In this document: positions 55,295 to 63,253 of the stretch, piece by piece
Position numbering within the stretch: position 1 is the stretch's first letter
Layout: each line of letters opens with the position of its first letter
Assembly: GCA_963718065.1 (NCBI GenBank)
Contig: CAVQYE010000007.1
Location: 1 to 64,000 of the forward strand
DNA length: 64,000 nt
Reading direction: 5' to 3'
Source: CAVPGP01 sp963718065
GTDB taxonomy: Bacteria > Actinomycetota > Thermoleophilia > Gaiellales > Gaiellaceae
Translations under genes and position numbers: made by a program
Notes under the pieces: model-generated
Seen by the model: only the letters and a program-made list of their open reading frames with translations
Told to the model about the DNA's origin: nothing
Database searches by the model: none

Positions 55295-57843
55295 GCGAGC
55301 GCGCTCTCCAGGAGCTCCGCGGCGCGCGCGATCGCCTCGGCCAGCTTCTCCGGGTCCTTGCCGCCCGCCCGAGCCATCGTCGGCCGGCCGCCGCCACCGC
55401 CGCCGACGATCGGCGCAATCTGCCTGACGATGTCGCCGGCGCCGATGAGCTTGGCCACGTCGTCGTCGAAGTTCGCGACGAGATGCACCTTGCCGTCCTC
55501 ACGGGACCCGAGCACGACGGCCGCCGGCGAGCGCTTCTGCTTCAGCCGGTCCGACAGGTCGAGCAGCGAGTCGGCGTCGAGGCCGTCGAGAGCCTCCGCG
55601 ATCACGTTGACGCCGTTGATCAGCCTGACCTCCGGCTCGATGTCTGCGGCCGCCGCCTGCGCAGGCTTCCGCTTTGCCTCCTTGCGCGACTCGGTGAGCT
55701 CGTGCCTGAGCTCCGCCGCCTCGCGCGCGGCCGCGTGCAGGAATGCGTAGGCCTCACCCGAGGTCACCGCTTCGATCCGGCGCGCTCCCGAGCCGACGGA
55801 GCCCTCGCTGAGGATTGCGAACGCCCCGATCTCGGCGGTCGCCCGCACGTGGGTGCCTCCGCAGAGCTCGCGCGAGTAGCCGGGGACCTCGACGACACGC
55901 ACCTCGTCGCCGTACTTCTCGCCGAAAAGCATCATCGCCCCGAGCTTGCGCGCCTCCTCGATCGGCGTCACGAACGTGTGCACCGGCAGGTTCTCGAAGA
56001 TCTTCTCGTTGACCCGGCGCTCCACGTCCTCCCGCTCGTCGGCGGTCAGCGCCTGCGGATGCGTGAAGTCGAAGCGCAGCTTGTCGGGCCGCACCGCCGA
56101 CCCGGCCTGGCGGACGTGGTCGCCGAGCACGTCCTGCAGCGCCTTGTGGAGCAGATGCGTTGCCGTGTGATTGGCCTGCGTCGGGTGGCGCACGAGCCAC
56201 GGCACCGTCGCCTTGACACGGTCGCCGGCGGCGAAGCCCTCACCGCGGAAGTGCAGCACCTGGTCGTCCTGGAAGCGGAACGCCTGCTCGAGGGCGGCGG
56301 TCGCGCCGGTTCCGTCGTGCTCGATGACGCCGTGATCCGAGACCTGGCCGCCGCCGTCCGGGTAGAACGGCGACTCGCGCAGCTTCGCCAGGAAGGTCCC
56401 GTCCCCGAGCTCCTCGAGCGCGCCGATCTGCGTCAGCACCTCCGTCTTCACGTAGCCGACGAACTCGCTCCGGAAGCCGGCGGACGCGTTGAAGTCGGCG
56501 GCGCGCTGGAGCTCGCCCTTCTCGCCGCCGGAGCGCGAGATCTCGCGGTGCCGCGCCATCTCCTCGCGGTAGCCGTCGACGTCCACGGGCTGGCCGCGCT
56601 CCTCAGCGAGCTCCACGGTCAGCTCGATGGGAAAGCCGTACGTGGCGGCGAGCGTGAACGCCTCCTCGGCGGTGATCGCATCCTTGCCGGCGAGCACGTC
56701 GAACTCCTTCAGCCCGCGCTCGAGCGTCTCGCGGAACCGCTCCTCCTCGGCGCGCACGACGCGCTCGATCTCGGCCGCGTGCTCGACGACGTCCGGGTAC
56801 CACGGCCCGACCTGCTCGACGACGATCGCGGGCAGGCGGTAGACGTCGTCGAGGCCGATCCGGCGCGCCTGGGTGACGGAGCGGCGGATCAGGCGCCGGA
56901 GGATGTAGCCACGGCCCTCGTTCGACGGCGTCACGCCCTCGGCGATCAGGAACGTCATCCCGCGACCATGGTCGGAGATGACGCGATGCGCCTTCTCGGC
57001 CTGCGGCGAGTCGTGGTACGCGACCCCCGACTCGGCCGCGATCCAGTCCATGATCAGCTGGAAGCCGTCGGTGTCGAAGATCGTCTCGACGCCCTGGATC
57101 AGCATCGACGTGCGCTCGAGGCCCATGCCCGTGTCGATGTTCTGCTTCGGCAGCGGCGTCAGCGTCCCGTCCGCGGCGAGGTCGTACTCCATGAAGACGA
57201 GGTTCCAGAACTCGATGTAGCGGTCGCAGCGTGCGCAGTTCGGCCCGCAGTCCGCCTCGCCGCAGCCGTACGACTCGCCGCGGTCGTAGTGCAGCTCCGA
57301 GCACGGACCGCAGGGGCCTGTCTCGCCGGCGGGGCCCCAGAAGTTCTCCGAGCGGGGAAACGGGACGATGCGCTCGCGCGGCAGACCCTTGCGCAGCCAG
57401 CCGGCGACTGCGACCTCGTCCTCGCCGAGCCCGAGCTCCGGGTCGCCGGCGAAGACGCTCGCCCACAGCCGATCCGGCTCGAATCCGAGTTGCTCGGTGA
57501 CGAACTCCCAGGCGTAGTCGATCGCGCCGTCCTTGAAGTAGTCGCCGAACGAGAAGTTGCCGAGCATCTCGAACATCGAGGCGTGGCGCGCGGTCAGGCC
57601 GACCTCTTCGAGGTCGGTGTCCTTGCCGCCCGCGCGCAGGCACTTCTGCACCGTCGTGAACCGCGGCGCCGGCGGCGTCTTGGCGCCGGAGAAGTAAGGC
57701 TTCAGCGGCTGCATCCCGGCCGAGATGAAAAGCGTCGAGGGATCCTCGGGCGGCGGCAGCAGCGAGAAGGACGGGAACCGCTTGTGGCCCCGTTCCTCGA
57801 AGTACGAGAGGAAGCCCTCGCGGAGCTCGGCGAGCGTTTGCAT
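55291..57843 (-). CDS. alaS: Alanyl-tRNA synthetase
   Basis: 850 residues, intact. Class II core: FLSYFEERGHKRFPSFSLLPPPEDPSTLFISAGMQPLKPYF, MFEMLGNFSFGDYFK (motif 2), NIDTGMGLERTSM (motif 3). Editing domain: HTATHLLHKALQ and CGGTHVRATAEIG zinc/editing ligands. C-terminal DHHA1 domain ends with GGGGGGRPTMARAGGKDPEKLAEAI. A cysteine-rich insert (GCGEADCGPNCARC) in the core is seen in some actinobacterial enzymes. ruvX follows with an ATGA overlap. Confidence 0.96.
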   Translation of the reverse strand: MQTLAELREGFLSYFEERGHKRFPSFSLLPPPEDPSTLFISAGMQPLKPYFSGAKTPPAPRFTTVQKCLRAGGKDTDLEEVGLTARHASMFEMLGNFSFGDYFKDGAIDYAWEFVTEQLGFEPDRLWASVFAGDPELGLGEDEVAVAGWLRKGLPRERIVPFPRSENFWGPAGETGPCGPCSELHYDRGESYGCGEADCGPNCARCDRYIEFWNLVFMEYDLAADGTLTPLPKQNIDTGMGLERTSMLIQGVETIFDTDGFQLIMDWIAAESGVAYHDSPQAEKAHRVISDHGRGMTFLIAEGVTPSNEGRGYILRRLIRRSVTQARRIGLDDVYRLPAIVVEQVGPWYPDVVEHAAEIERVVRAEEERFRETLERGLKEFDVLAGKDAITAEEAFTLAATYGFPIELTVELAEERGQPVDVDGYREEMARHREISRSGGEKGELQRAADFNASAGFRSEFVGYVKTEVLTQIGALEELGDGTFLAKLRESPFYPDGGGQVSDHGVIEHDGTGATAALEQAFRFQDDQVLHFRGEGFAAGDRVKATVPWLVRHPTQANHTATHLLHKALQDVLGDHVRQAGSAVRPDKLRFDFTHPQALTADEREDVERRVNEKIFENLPVHTFVTPIEEARKLGAMMLFGEKYGDEVRVVEVPGYSRELCGGTHVRATAEIGAFAILSEGSVGSGARRIEAVTSGEAYAFLHAAAREAAELRHELTESRKEAKRKPAQAAAADIEPEVRLINGVNVIAEALDGLDADSLLDLSDRLKQKRSPAAVVLGSREDGKVHLVANFDDDVAKLIGAGDIVRQIAPIVGGGGGGRPTMARAGGKDPEKLAEAIARAAELLESALA

Positions 57844-57873
57844 GCGGCCTAGTGTACGGGCGGCTCTTCGGTG

Positions 57874-58728
57874 CTAGCCCCGCCCCGCGGCGTCCAGCCA
57901 GTCGGCGATGTCGTCGCCGAGCGCCGGGCCGAGGTCGGCCGGGATCGCGTGCGTCGCGCCTTCGAGCCAGCGCACCTCGGCGTGGGGCACCGCCGCCTCG
58001 AAGCGGTCGATCAGCTCGCGGTTCTGCGAGCCCCACGGCTCCTCGGTCGCGAGCAGGAGCAGCGTCGGCGTCCCCGCGAGCGCGGGCCAGGCCTCGCTGA
58101 CGTCCGAGCCGGCAAGCCCTCGCATCGCTGCTGCGCGCGCTTCCGGCGGCGCGCCGGTCACCCGGCCGTCATCCATCTCGTGCAGGCCGGGCAGGAAGCA
58201 GTCGAGCAGCTCGTCCGACCAGCGCGTCGTGCCTTCCCGCAGATCGTGCTCGAATGCCTCCCGGCTGGGCCACTCGGCCTGACGCTCTCGCGCGGTCGCA
58301 AGCCACTCCTCCCACGGGAGCGTGGCATCGACATCCGGGAGCGCTCCATAGTCGATGTGACCGCTGTCGAGCAGGACGAGGGCGTCCAGAGGCCGGCGCG
58401 CCGCCGCGTGGACGGCAAGCGCTCCGCCCCACGAGTGGCCCATGAAGACCGGACGCTCCCAGCGAAGCTCCGCCAGGATTCCGTCGACGAGAGCGATCAG
58501 CGGCTCGGCCTCGTAGCGCTCCGGCGGCAAGAGCTCAGAGCCGCCGAAGCCCGGGCCGTCGACCGCAGCGACGCGGTACCCCCGGGCGGCGAGCGCCGTC
58601 GCGACCTCGCCGATCGTCGCGCCCGAGCCGGCCGGGCCGAGTGCATGCCAGAAGAAGATCGGGCGCCCGTCCTCCGGCCCCCACTCGCGCAGCGCGAGCC
58701 GCGCGCCCTCGACCTCGACGATTCGCAT
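57874..58728 (-). CDS. Alpha/beta hydrolase
   Basis: 284 residues, cytoplasmic, intact. IFFWHALGPAGSGAT (oxyanion region), VAAVDGPGFGGSELLPPE, nucleophile elbow VFMGHSWGGALAVHAAA, acid near LLLLATEEPWGS and histidine in LEGATHAIPADLG. Substrate unknown. It stands alone between the sigma-factor gene (49 nt) and alaS (31 nt) on the same strand. Confidence 0.85.
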   Translation of the reverse strand: MRIVEVEGARLALREWGPEDGRPIFFWHALGPAGSGATIGEVATALAARGYRVAAVDGPGFGGSELLPPERYEAEPLIALVDGILAELRWERPVFMGHSWGGALAVHAAARRPLDALVLLDSGHIDYGALPDVDATLPWEEWLATARERQAEWPSREAFEHDLREGTTRWSDELLDCFLPGLHEMDDGRVTGAPPEARAAAMRGLAGSDVSEAWPALAGTPTLLLLATEEPWGSQNRELIDRFEAAVPHAEVRWLEGATHAIPADLGPALGDDIADWLDAAGRG

Positions 58729-58776
58729 TGCCTGCTCAGACGACGGGCAGCGGCGAATGTCAGTGCGAGCTGTGGC

Positions 58777-59548
58777 TCAGCCGGCGATGCGCCGGTCGGC
58801 CGCGGGCTGCTCGGCTGCGATCTCGTCGCGGATCTTCTCGAGCGAGCGCCGGATCAGCCGTGAGACGTGCATCTGCGAGATGCCGACCTGCTGCGCGATC
58901 TGCGACTGCGTCAGCCCTTCGAAGAACCGCAGGTGCAGGATCGCGCGCTCGCGTTCGTCGAGCACCTTGAAACCCGGCGCGAGCACCGCGCGGTCCTCGG
59001 AGACCGCGTACTGGTGCTCCTCGGTGCCGAGCGACTCGAGCGGATCCAGGTCGTCGTCGTCGTCGCCCCCGCCGCTGCCCTGTGAGAGCGAAAGCGACGA
59101 GTACGCGCGACCCGACTCGAGCGCCTCGAGCACCTCTTCCTCCTCGACGCCTGCGGCCTTGGCGAGCTCCGGAATCGTCGGCGAGCGGCCGTAGCTGCAC
59201 CGTCAGCTGCTCGACGAGCTTCGAGAGCTGGACGTTCAGCTCCTGCAGGCCGCGCGGGACGCGCACCGACCAGCCGCGGTCGCGGAAGTGGCGCTTGATC
59301 TCGCCGATGATGTTCGGGGTCGCGTACGTCGTCAGCTCGACGCCGCGGTCGAGGTCGAAGCGGTCGATCGCCTTGATCAGGCCGATCGCGCCGATCTGCA
59401 CGAGGTCGTCGAGCTGCTCGCCGCGGTACGCGTAGCGACGCGCGAGCGATCGCACAAGCGACATGTACTGCTCGATCAGCTGCTCGCGGGCCGAGAGGTC
59501 GCCCTGCTCGTGGTACCGGCGGAGAAGCTCGCGGTCATTCTGACCCAT
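58777..59548 (-). CDS. SigB/SigF/SigG-family RNA polymerase sigma factor (one frameshift near 59,190)
   Basis: General-stress type group 3 sigma factor, about 257 residues. Region 2: QLIEQYMSLVRSLARRYAYRGEQLDDLVQIGAIGLIKAIDRFDLDRGVELTTYATPNIIGEIKRHFRDRGWSVRVPRGLQEL. Region 3 is recoverable around the frame jump (TIPELAKAAGVEEEEVLEALE). An acidic linker with GGGDDDDDLDP follows, then region 4: LDERERAILHLRFFEGLTQSQIAQQVGISQMHVSRLIRRSLEKI. Downstream of an RsbW-like gene, the classical anti-sigma arrangement. No rsbV antagonist is seen. Confidence 0.88.
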
Positions 59549-59931
59549 CAGGCGACGTCCACCGCGCCCAGCGTCTTCGTCAGTCGAACCCAGCTCGCCC
59601 CGTCGCGCTCCTCGAGCGAGACGCTGTCCGAGACCGTGTCGAGCACGCGGCGCAGTCCCAGCCCGTCGGCGGCGGCGGTGTCCTCGAACTCGCCTCGGAT
59701 GTCCTCGAACGGACCGACGAAGAGCTCCATGTTGCCGTCTCGGAGCTCGAGGTTGAGCGTCACCGGCCCGTCCGTCGAGGGACGCTCGAGGAGCGAGTCG
59801 AGCGCGAGCTGCACGTCCTCCAGCGTCTCGATCGTCAAATTGAGCCTCGCTGCGAGGCCGCCGAACACGAGATGCGCCACCGTGTGGAACGGGCGATCGC
59901 GTGGAATGGTCAGCCTGATCGCGTCGGTCAT
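59548..59931 (-). CDS. RsbW-like anti-sigma factor (degenerate GHKL ATPase domain)
   Basis: 127 residues. The N-terminal strand and helix resemble the RsbW/SpoIIAB fold (IRLTIPRDRPFHTVAHLVFGGLAARLNLTIETLEDVQLALDSLLE) but the N-box, normally with E...N, reads ALDSLLER and has neither. The G2-like GLGLRRVLDTVSDSVSLEER is present. It could bind the neighbouring sigma factor without kinase activity. It lies one base from the sigma gene and overlaps DUF948 with ATGA, so all three are co-translated. Confidence 0.7.
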   Translation of the reverse strand: MTDAIRLTIPRDRPFHTVAHLVFGGLAARLNLTIETLEDVQLALDSLLERPSTDGPVTLNLELRDGNMELFVGPFEDIRGEFEDTAAADGLGLRRVLDTVSDSVSLEERDGASWVRLTKTLGAVDVA

Positions 59932-60389
59932 CCGGCGCGCTCCCGCCGCAGCTCCTCCTCCAGATCCACCTCGCGGCGCGCGGCGGCCTCCTTGGCCGTG
60001 CGGACTGCTTCCTGCCAGTCTCGCTTGACCCTGAACGAGGCGAAGCCGTGCGAGACACCGGCGGTGAGGCCGGCGATCTTCTGCACCGGGCGACGGATCG
60101 CGAAGCTCAGTGTACGCACGGCCGCGTCGGCGCTGTCGACGGCATCCACTGCGCTGTCGGTCATCTGATCCACCTTGTCCAGTTGGAGGTTCACGCGGTC
60201 CACCGAGCCGCCGACCTTGTTGATCACGGGCAGGAGCTCCTGCTCCGTTCCCCTGATGAACGACGACAGCCGCTGGAAGGTTCCGGCCAGCCGGAAGAAC
60301 GCGTAGCCGAGCCCGAGCCCGACCGCGAACAGGAAGACCGCGAGCGCGACGTACGCGAGATCGCTGGGAGAGAAGTCTGCGACGAGCAT
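59928..60389 (-). CDS. DUF948 family single-pass membrane protein
   Basis: 153 residues: one N-terminal TM helix (LAYVALAVFLFAVGLGLGYAFFRLAG) and a long amphipathic helix with the family pattern VINKVGGSVDRVNLQLDKVDQMTDSAVDAVDSADAAVRTLSFAIRRPVQKIAGL. The family is annotated as general stress protein in Firmicutes, which agrees with its place in front of the anti-sigma and SigB-type genes. Topology: short N-terminus out, coiled body in the cytoplasm. Confidence 0.82.
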   Translation of the reverse strand: MLVADFSPSDLAYVALAVFLFAVGLGLGYAFFRLAGTFQRLSSFIRGTEQELLPVINKVGGSVDRVNLQLDKVDQMTDSAVDAVDSADAAVRTLSFAIRRPVQKIAGLTAGVSHGFASFRVKRDWQEAVRTAKEAAARREVDLEEELRRERAG

Positions 60390-60402
60390 TGCGCCTCCGA
60401 TC

Positions 60403-61659
60403 CTAAGCTGCTGCGGATGTCACGACGCCGGCACCGACGACCGCGTCGCCTTCGTAGAGCACGGCGGCCTGCCCCTTCGCCACTCCGTGCGCCGGCCGGT
60501 CCAGCCGCAGCCGGAAACCACGCTGACTGCTCTCGACCGTGGCCCTCACCGCGGGCGAACGGTACCGGAGCTTTGCCTCGACGCGGCCGGCCGGCACGTA
60601 CATCCGTCCGCGCGCGCTGACGCGAGCCCGGGCGAGCGACGCCTTCGGGCCGACGACGACCCTGTTCGTGGCCGGCTCGGAGTCGAGCACGTACAGCGCC
60701 TCGGGCCCCGAGACGCCGATCCCCCGGCGCTGGCCGGGAGTGAAGCGCCAGAACCCGTCGTGCGCGCCGAGCGCGGCGCCGTCCTCGCCGACGATCTGAC
60801 CGGCCCGTGGCTCGAGCCCGTGCCGCGTCAGGAAGGTGCGGTAGTCGTCGCCGGCGAGGAAGCATGCCTCCTGGCTCTCGGAGCGATGCGCCGCCTCCAG
60901 CCCAGCAGCTGCGGCCTCCGCGCGCGTCTCGTCCTTGGACTGGGCCCCGAGCGGGAAGCGGATGCGGTCGAGGAACCGCGGGTCGAGGCGAGCGAGCATG
61001 TAGGTCTGGTCCTTCTCGGGATCGGCGGCGCGCGCGAGCAGCAGCCGGCCGCGGTGCTCGGCGAGGCGCGCGTAGTGGCCGGTCGCGAGCGCCGAGGCGC
61101 CGGCGCGCTTTGCGAACGCGAGCAGCTCGGCGAAGCGGAAGCTGCCGTTGCAGCCGATGCACGGGTTCGGCGTCTCGCCGCGTGCGTAGCCCCGGATGAA
61201 CGGCGCGACGACCGCGCGGCGGAACTCGTCGCGAAGGTCGAGCGTGACGTGCGGCAGGCCGAGGTCGTGGCAGGTGCGCCGGGCGGCGAGCACTGCGTCG
61301 GGCGAGCAGCAGGCTCGCTCGGAGTCGGGGCCTTCCGGATCGAGCCAGAGCCGAAGCGTGACGCCGAGCGCCTTCGGTCCCGTCTTGAGGAGCGTGACTG
61401 CGCTGTCGACGCCGCCGCTCATCGCGACAGCCGTCCGCTCCGGGTCGGGCTCGGCGCGGAACACCTGGGCGAGCGCGTTCGCCAGCGCGTCGACGGCCAG
61501 CTCGTCACCGCCGATCGCGGCTGCTTCGAGGAGGGTCAGGCCTTCGAGCGCGCCGTCGATCCCGGGTGCGTCCGCGGCGACGATGCGATCGCCGTCGACC
61601 GTCAGCCGGACGAGCGCGAAGTCCGCTCCGCGCGACGAGTCTCCGATCACCTCGAGCAT
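60403..61659 (-). CDS. mnmA: tRNA-specific 2-thiouridylase with N-terminal extension
   Basis: Thiolates the wobble uridine of tRNA-Lys/Glu/Gln. PP-loop AVAMSGGVDSAVTLL appears only at about residue 80; catalytic cysteines are in NPCIGCN and SQEACFLAGDDY; ATGHYARL, EKDQTYML and TPGQRRGIGV are typical. The first ~75 residues (LEVIGDSSRGADFALVRLTVDGDRIVAADAPGIDGALEGLTLLEAAAIGG) are not part of normal MnmA and faintly recall the NifU/IscU scaffold strand-helix pattern without its cysteines. 418 residues, frame intact. Confidence 0.9.
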   Translation of the reverse strand: MLEVIGDSSRGADFALVRLTVDGDRIVAADAPGIDGALEGLTLLEAAAIGGDELAVDALANALAQVFRAEPDPERTAVAMSGGVDSAVTLLKTGPKALGVTLRLWLDPEGPDSERACCSPDAVLAARRTCHDLGLPHVTLDLRDEFRRAVVAPFIRGYARGETPNPCIGCNGSFRFAELLAFAKRAGASALATGHYARLAEHRGRLLLARAADPEKDQTYMLARLDPRFLDRIRFPLGAQSKDETRAEAAAAGLEAAHRSESQEACFLAGDDYRTFLTRHGLEPRAGQIVGEDGAALGAHDGFWRFTPGQRRGIGVSGPEALYVLDSEPATNRVVVGPKASLARARVSARGRMYVPAGRVEAKLRYRSPAVRATVESSQRGFRLRLDRPAHGVAKGQAAVLYEGDAVVGAGVVTSAAA

Positions 61660-61670
61660 GCGCCCCAGGT

Positions 61671-61723
61671 TACCCGCAGAAAATCCAGCTACCCGCAGAA
61701 AATCCCGGCTACCGCTGCAAAAG
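61671..61723. repeat. 19-bp tandem repeat upstream of mnmA
   Basis: TACCCGCAGAAAATCCAGC (61671-61689) and TACCCGCAGAAAATCCCGG (61690-61708) are adjacent, followed by a decayed third unit (TACCGCTGCAAAAGG). On the minus strand this reads as two GATTTTCTGCGGGTA boxes 12-50 nt before the mnmA ATG, a plausible promoter or leader. The rest of the 239-nt gap shows only an ACCTGGCAGACCAGGT palindrome near 61755. Confidence 0.5.
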
Positions 61724-61898
61724 GGCGCCCCGACCTCGCCGATGTCCTACGCCCGTGCGAACCTGGCAGACCAGGTGGGTGCCGTCAGGGCCGCCGCGCG
61801 AACGCATTGGCCGAATCGGGCTCCCTTTCACGGAGTGTTGGTTCTACAGAGTGCGCAGGCCACGAACGAAGTCGAGCGCCGGTCGCACTGTAGCCCTT

Positions 61899-62309
61899 CT
61901 AACCGGTTCTGGCGTACGCCCATTGGATCTGCTGCACGCCGCGCACTCCGAGCCGGTTCGCGAGCGCCTCCGTGAGGTCGAACTGCCGTCCCGGGACGTA
62001 AGGGCCGCGGTCGATCACCTGGGTCAGGACGTGCCTGCGTCCGAACGCGACGTAGATCTTCGCCCCGCACGGGAGCACCGGATGTGCGACACCCACCGTG
62101 TCGGCGCCGATCACCTGGCCGCACGCCGTGCGCTTGCCGAAAGCCGCCGGCCCGCGCGCGCCGGCGAGGGCCGTGTACCAGGTGCCCGCCGGTTGTGGAA
62201 GCTTCGACGCGTTGTCGGAGTGGCCGCTCGTCAGCGCGAGCGAGACGGCGGCCGCCAGGAGTGCGACCCCCGCGAGCGCGATCTCGCGCTGCGCGAGGCG
62301 AGGCGTCAA
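61899..62309 (-). CDS. RlpA-like double-psi beta-barrel protein
   Basis: 136 residues. Membrane anchor or uncleaved signal (REIALAGVALLAAAVSLALTSG), then the RlpA/3D-type DPBB domain: GTWYTALAGARG, RTACGQVIGADTVGVAHPVLPCGAKIYVAFGRRHVLTQVIDRGPYVPGRQFDLTEALANRLG. The catalytic-like aspartates (IDRGPY, FDLT) and the paired cysteines are present. Likely acts on or binds peptidoglycan. The last gene of a three-gene run beginning beyond the window. Confidence 0.83.
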   Translation of the reverse strand: MTPRLAQREIALAGVALLAAAVSLALTSGHSDNASKLPQPAGTWYTALAGARGPAAFGKRTACGQVIGADTVGVAHPVLPCGAKIYVAFGRRHVLTQVIDRGPYVPGRQFDLTEALANRLGVRGVQQIQWAYARTG

Positions 62310-63253
62310 ACCACGCCCTCGCGTTCCAGCAAGTCGCCGAACGACTCGCGGACGAGGTCGTCGAAGTCGATCGGCAGCGCACCGTCGGGCGTGGCGAAGT
62401 CACGAAGGTAGATGAGCAGGTACGAGAGCTCCTCCTCGCGGTCGCGGTCGCCGGCGCTGCGCGCGGCGTCCTCGAGCGTCCAGAGGTTCCACTGGCGCGG
62501 TGCAACCGGCAACCGTGGCGGCGGCGGTGGCGCGGGCTCCGGGTCCCACTCCGGCTCGCGGTGGAGCTCCGGCGGGAGGTCAGGGGCTGCGACGAGCACG
62601 ACCGGCTCGGGTTCCGGTTCTGGCTCAGGCTCCGGTTCCGGCTCGGGTTCGGGCTCGGGCTCGGGCTCTGGCTCAGGTTCGGGCTCCGGTTCTGGTTCGG
62701 GTTCGGGTTCGGGTTCCGGCTCGGGCTCCTCGGCGACAGGCTCGGGCTCGAGCTCCGGTTCGGGCTCCGGTTCTGGTTCGGGTTCAGGCTCCGGTTCGGT
62801 TCTCGGCGACAGGTTCGGGCCGGTTGGTTCTGGTTCCGGCTCGGGTTCCGCTTCGGCCTCCGCGGCGGGTTGCTCTTCCGCAACCGGCTCCTCGTCCTCG
62901 GCCGTGGGCTCCGGCTCGACGTCCTCGTCAGCCTCGGGCTCGTCTTGCTCGGCTTCGATGGGCTCGGAGGAGGAGACGCCGCCGTCCGCGCCGGGCAGAA
63001 CGCGCACGCGCTCCGGGATCGTCAGCGCGGTCACGGTCTCGGTCTCCCGGGGCGGCACCCCGACCGCGGCGGGCGCGCGGCGCGAGCGAGAGCTGTAAGC
63101 GCGCTCGAGCGCCGCCACCAGCAGCCACGCGACCGCCATCACCGGCACGATCGCCCACCACGGCATGTGCTCGTAGCCGGCGATCGCGGCCACCGCGATG
63201 AGGAAGAGCACCTCGATGCCAAAGCGGACAGGGCCGCGGCGGATCACCTTCAT
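62306..63253 (-). CDS. Membrane protein with a long Glu-Pro repeat
   Basis: 315 residues. Two N-terminal TM helices (FGIEVLFLIAVAAIAGYEHMPWWAIVPVMAVAWLLVAALE), an acidic linker, a run of alternating Glu-Pro dipeptides (residues about 130-220), then a short folded end (RQWNLWTLEDAARS, REEELSYLLIYLRDFATPDGALPIDFDDLVRESFGDLLE). The EP stretch should form a stiff extended rod. Function unknown. ATG overlaps the stop of the gene upstream, and the RlpA-like gene overlaps its own end. Confidence 0.8.
   Translation of the reverse strand: MKVIRRGPVRFGIEVLFLIAVAAIAGYEHMPWWAIVPVMAVAWLLVAALERAYSSRSRRAPAAVGVPPRETETVTALTIPERVRVLPGADGGVSSSEPIEAEQDEPEADEDVEPEPTAEDEEPVAEEQPAAEAEAEPEPEPEPTGPNLSPRTEPEPEPEPEPEPEPELEPEPVAEEPEPEPEPEPEPEPEPEPEPEPEPEPEPEPEPEPEPEPEPEPVVLVAAPDLPPELHREPEWDPEPAPPPPPRLPVAPRQWNLWTLEDAARSAGDRDREEELSYLLIYLRDFATPDGALPIDFDDLVRESFGDLLEREGVV
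62601..62800. repeat. Low-complexity hexamer repeat coding for Glu-Pro
   Basis: Two blocks of GGYTCN-type hexamers (62601-62715 and 62745-62800) separated by CTCGGCGACAGG-like spacers. Synonymous positions vary (ggctcg, ggttct, ggttcc), so the dipeptide run is maintained at the protein level and is not just recent slippage. Confidence 0.8.

Noticed and set aside
55213..57852. Plus-strand open frame of 879 codons
   Set aside because: Antisense to the intact alaS gene and rich in low-information residues; no family features.
62601..62800. CRISPR-like array
   Set aside because: The hexamer repeat has no spacers, varies at third codon positions and codes for Glu-Pro in frame.
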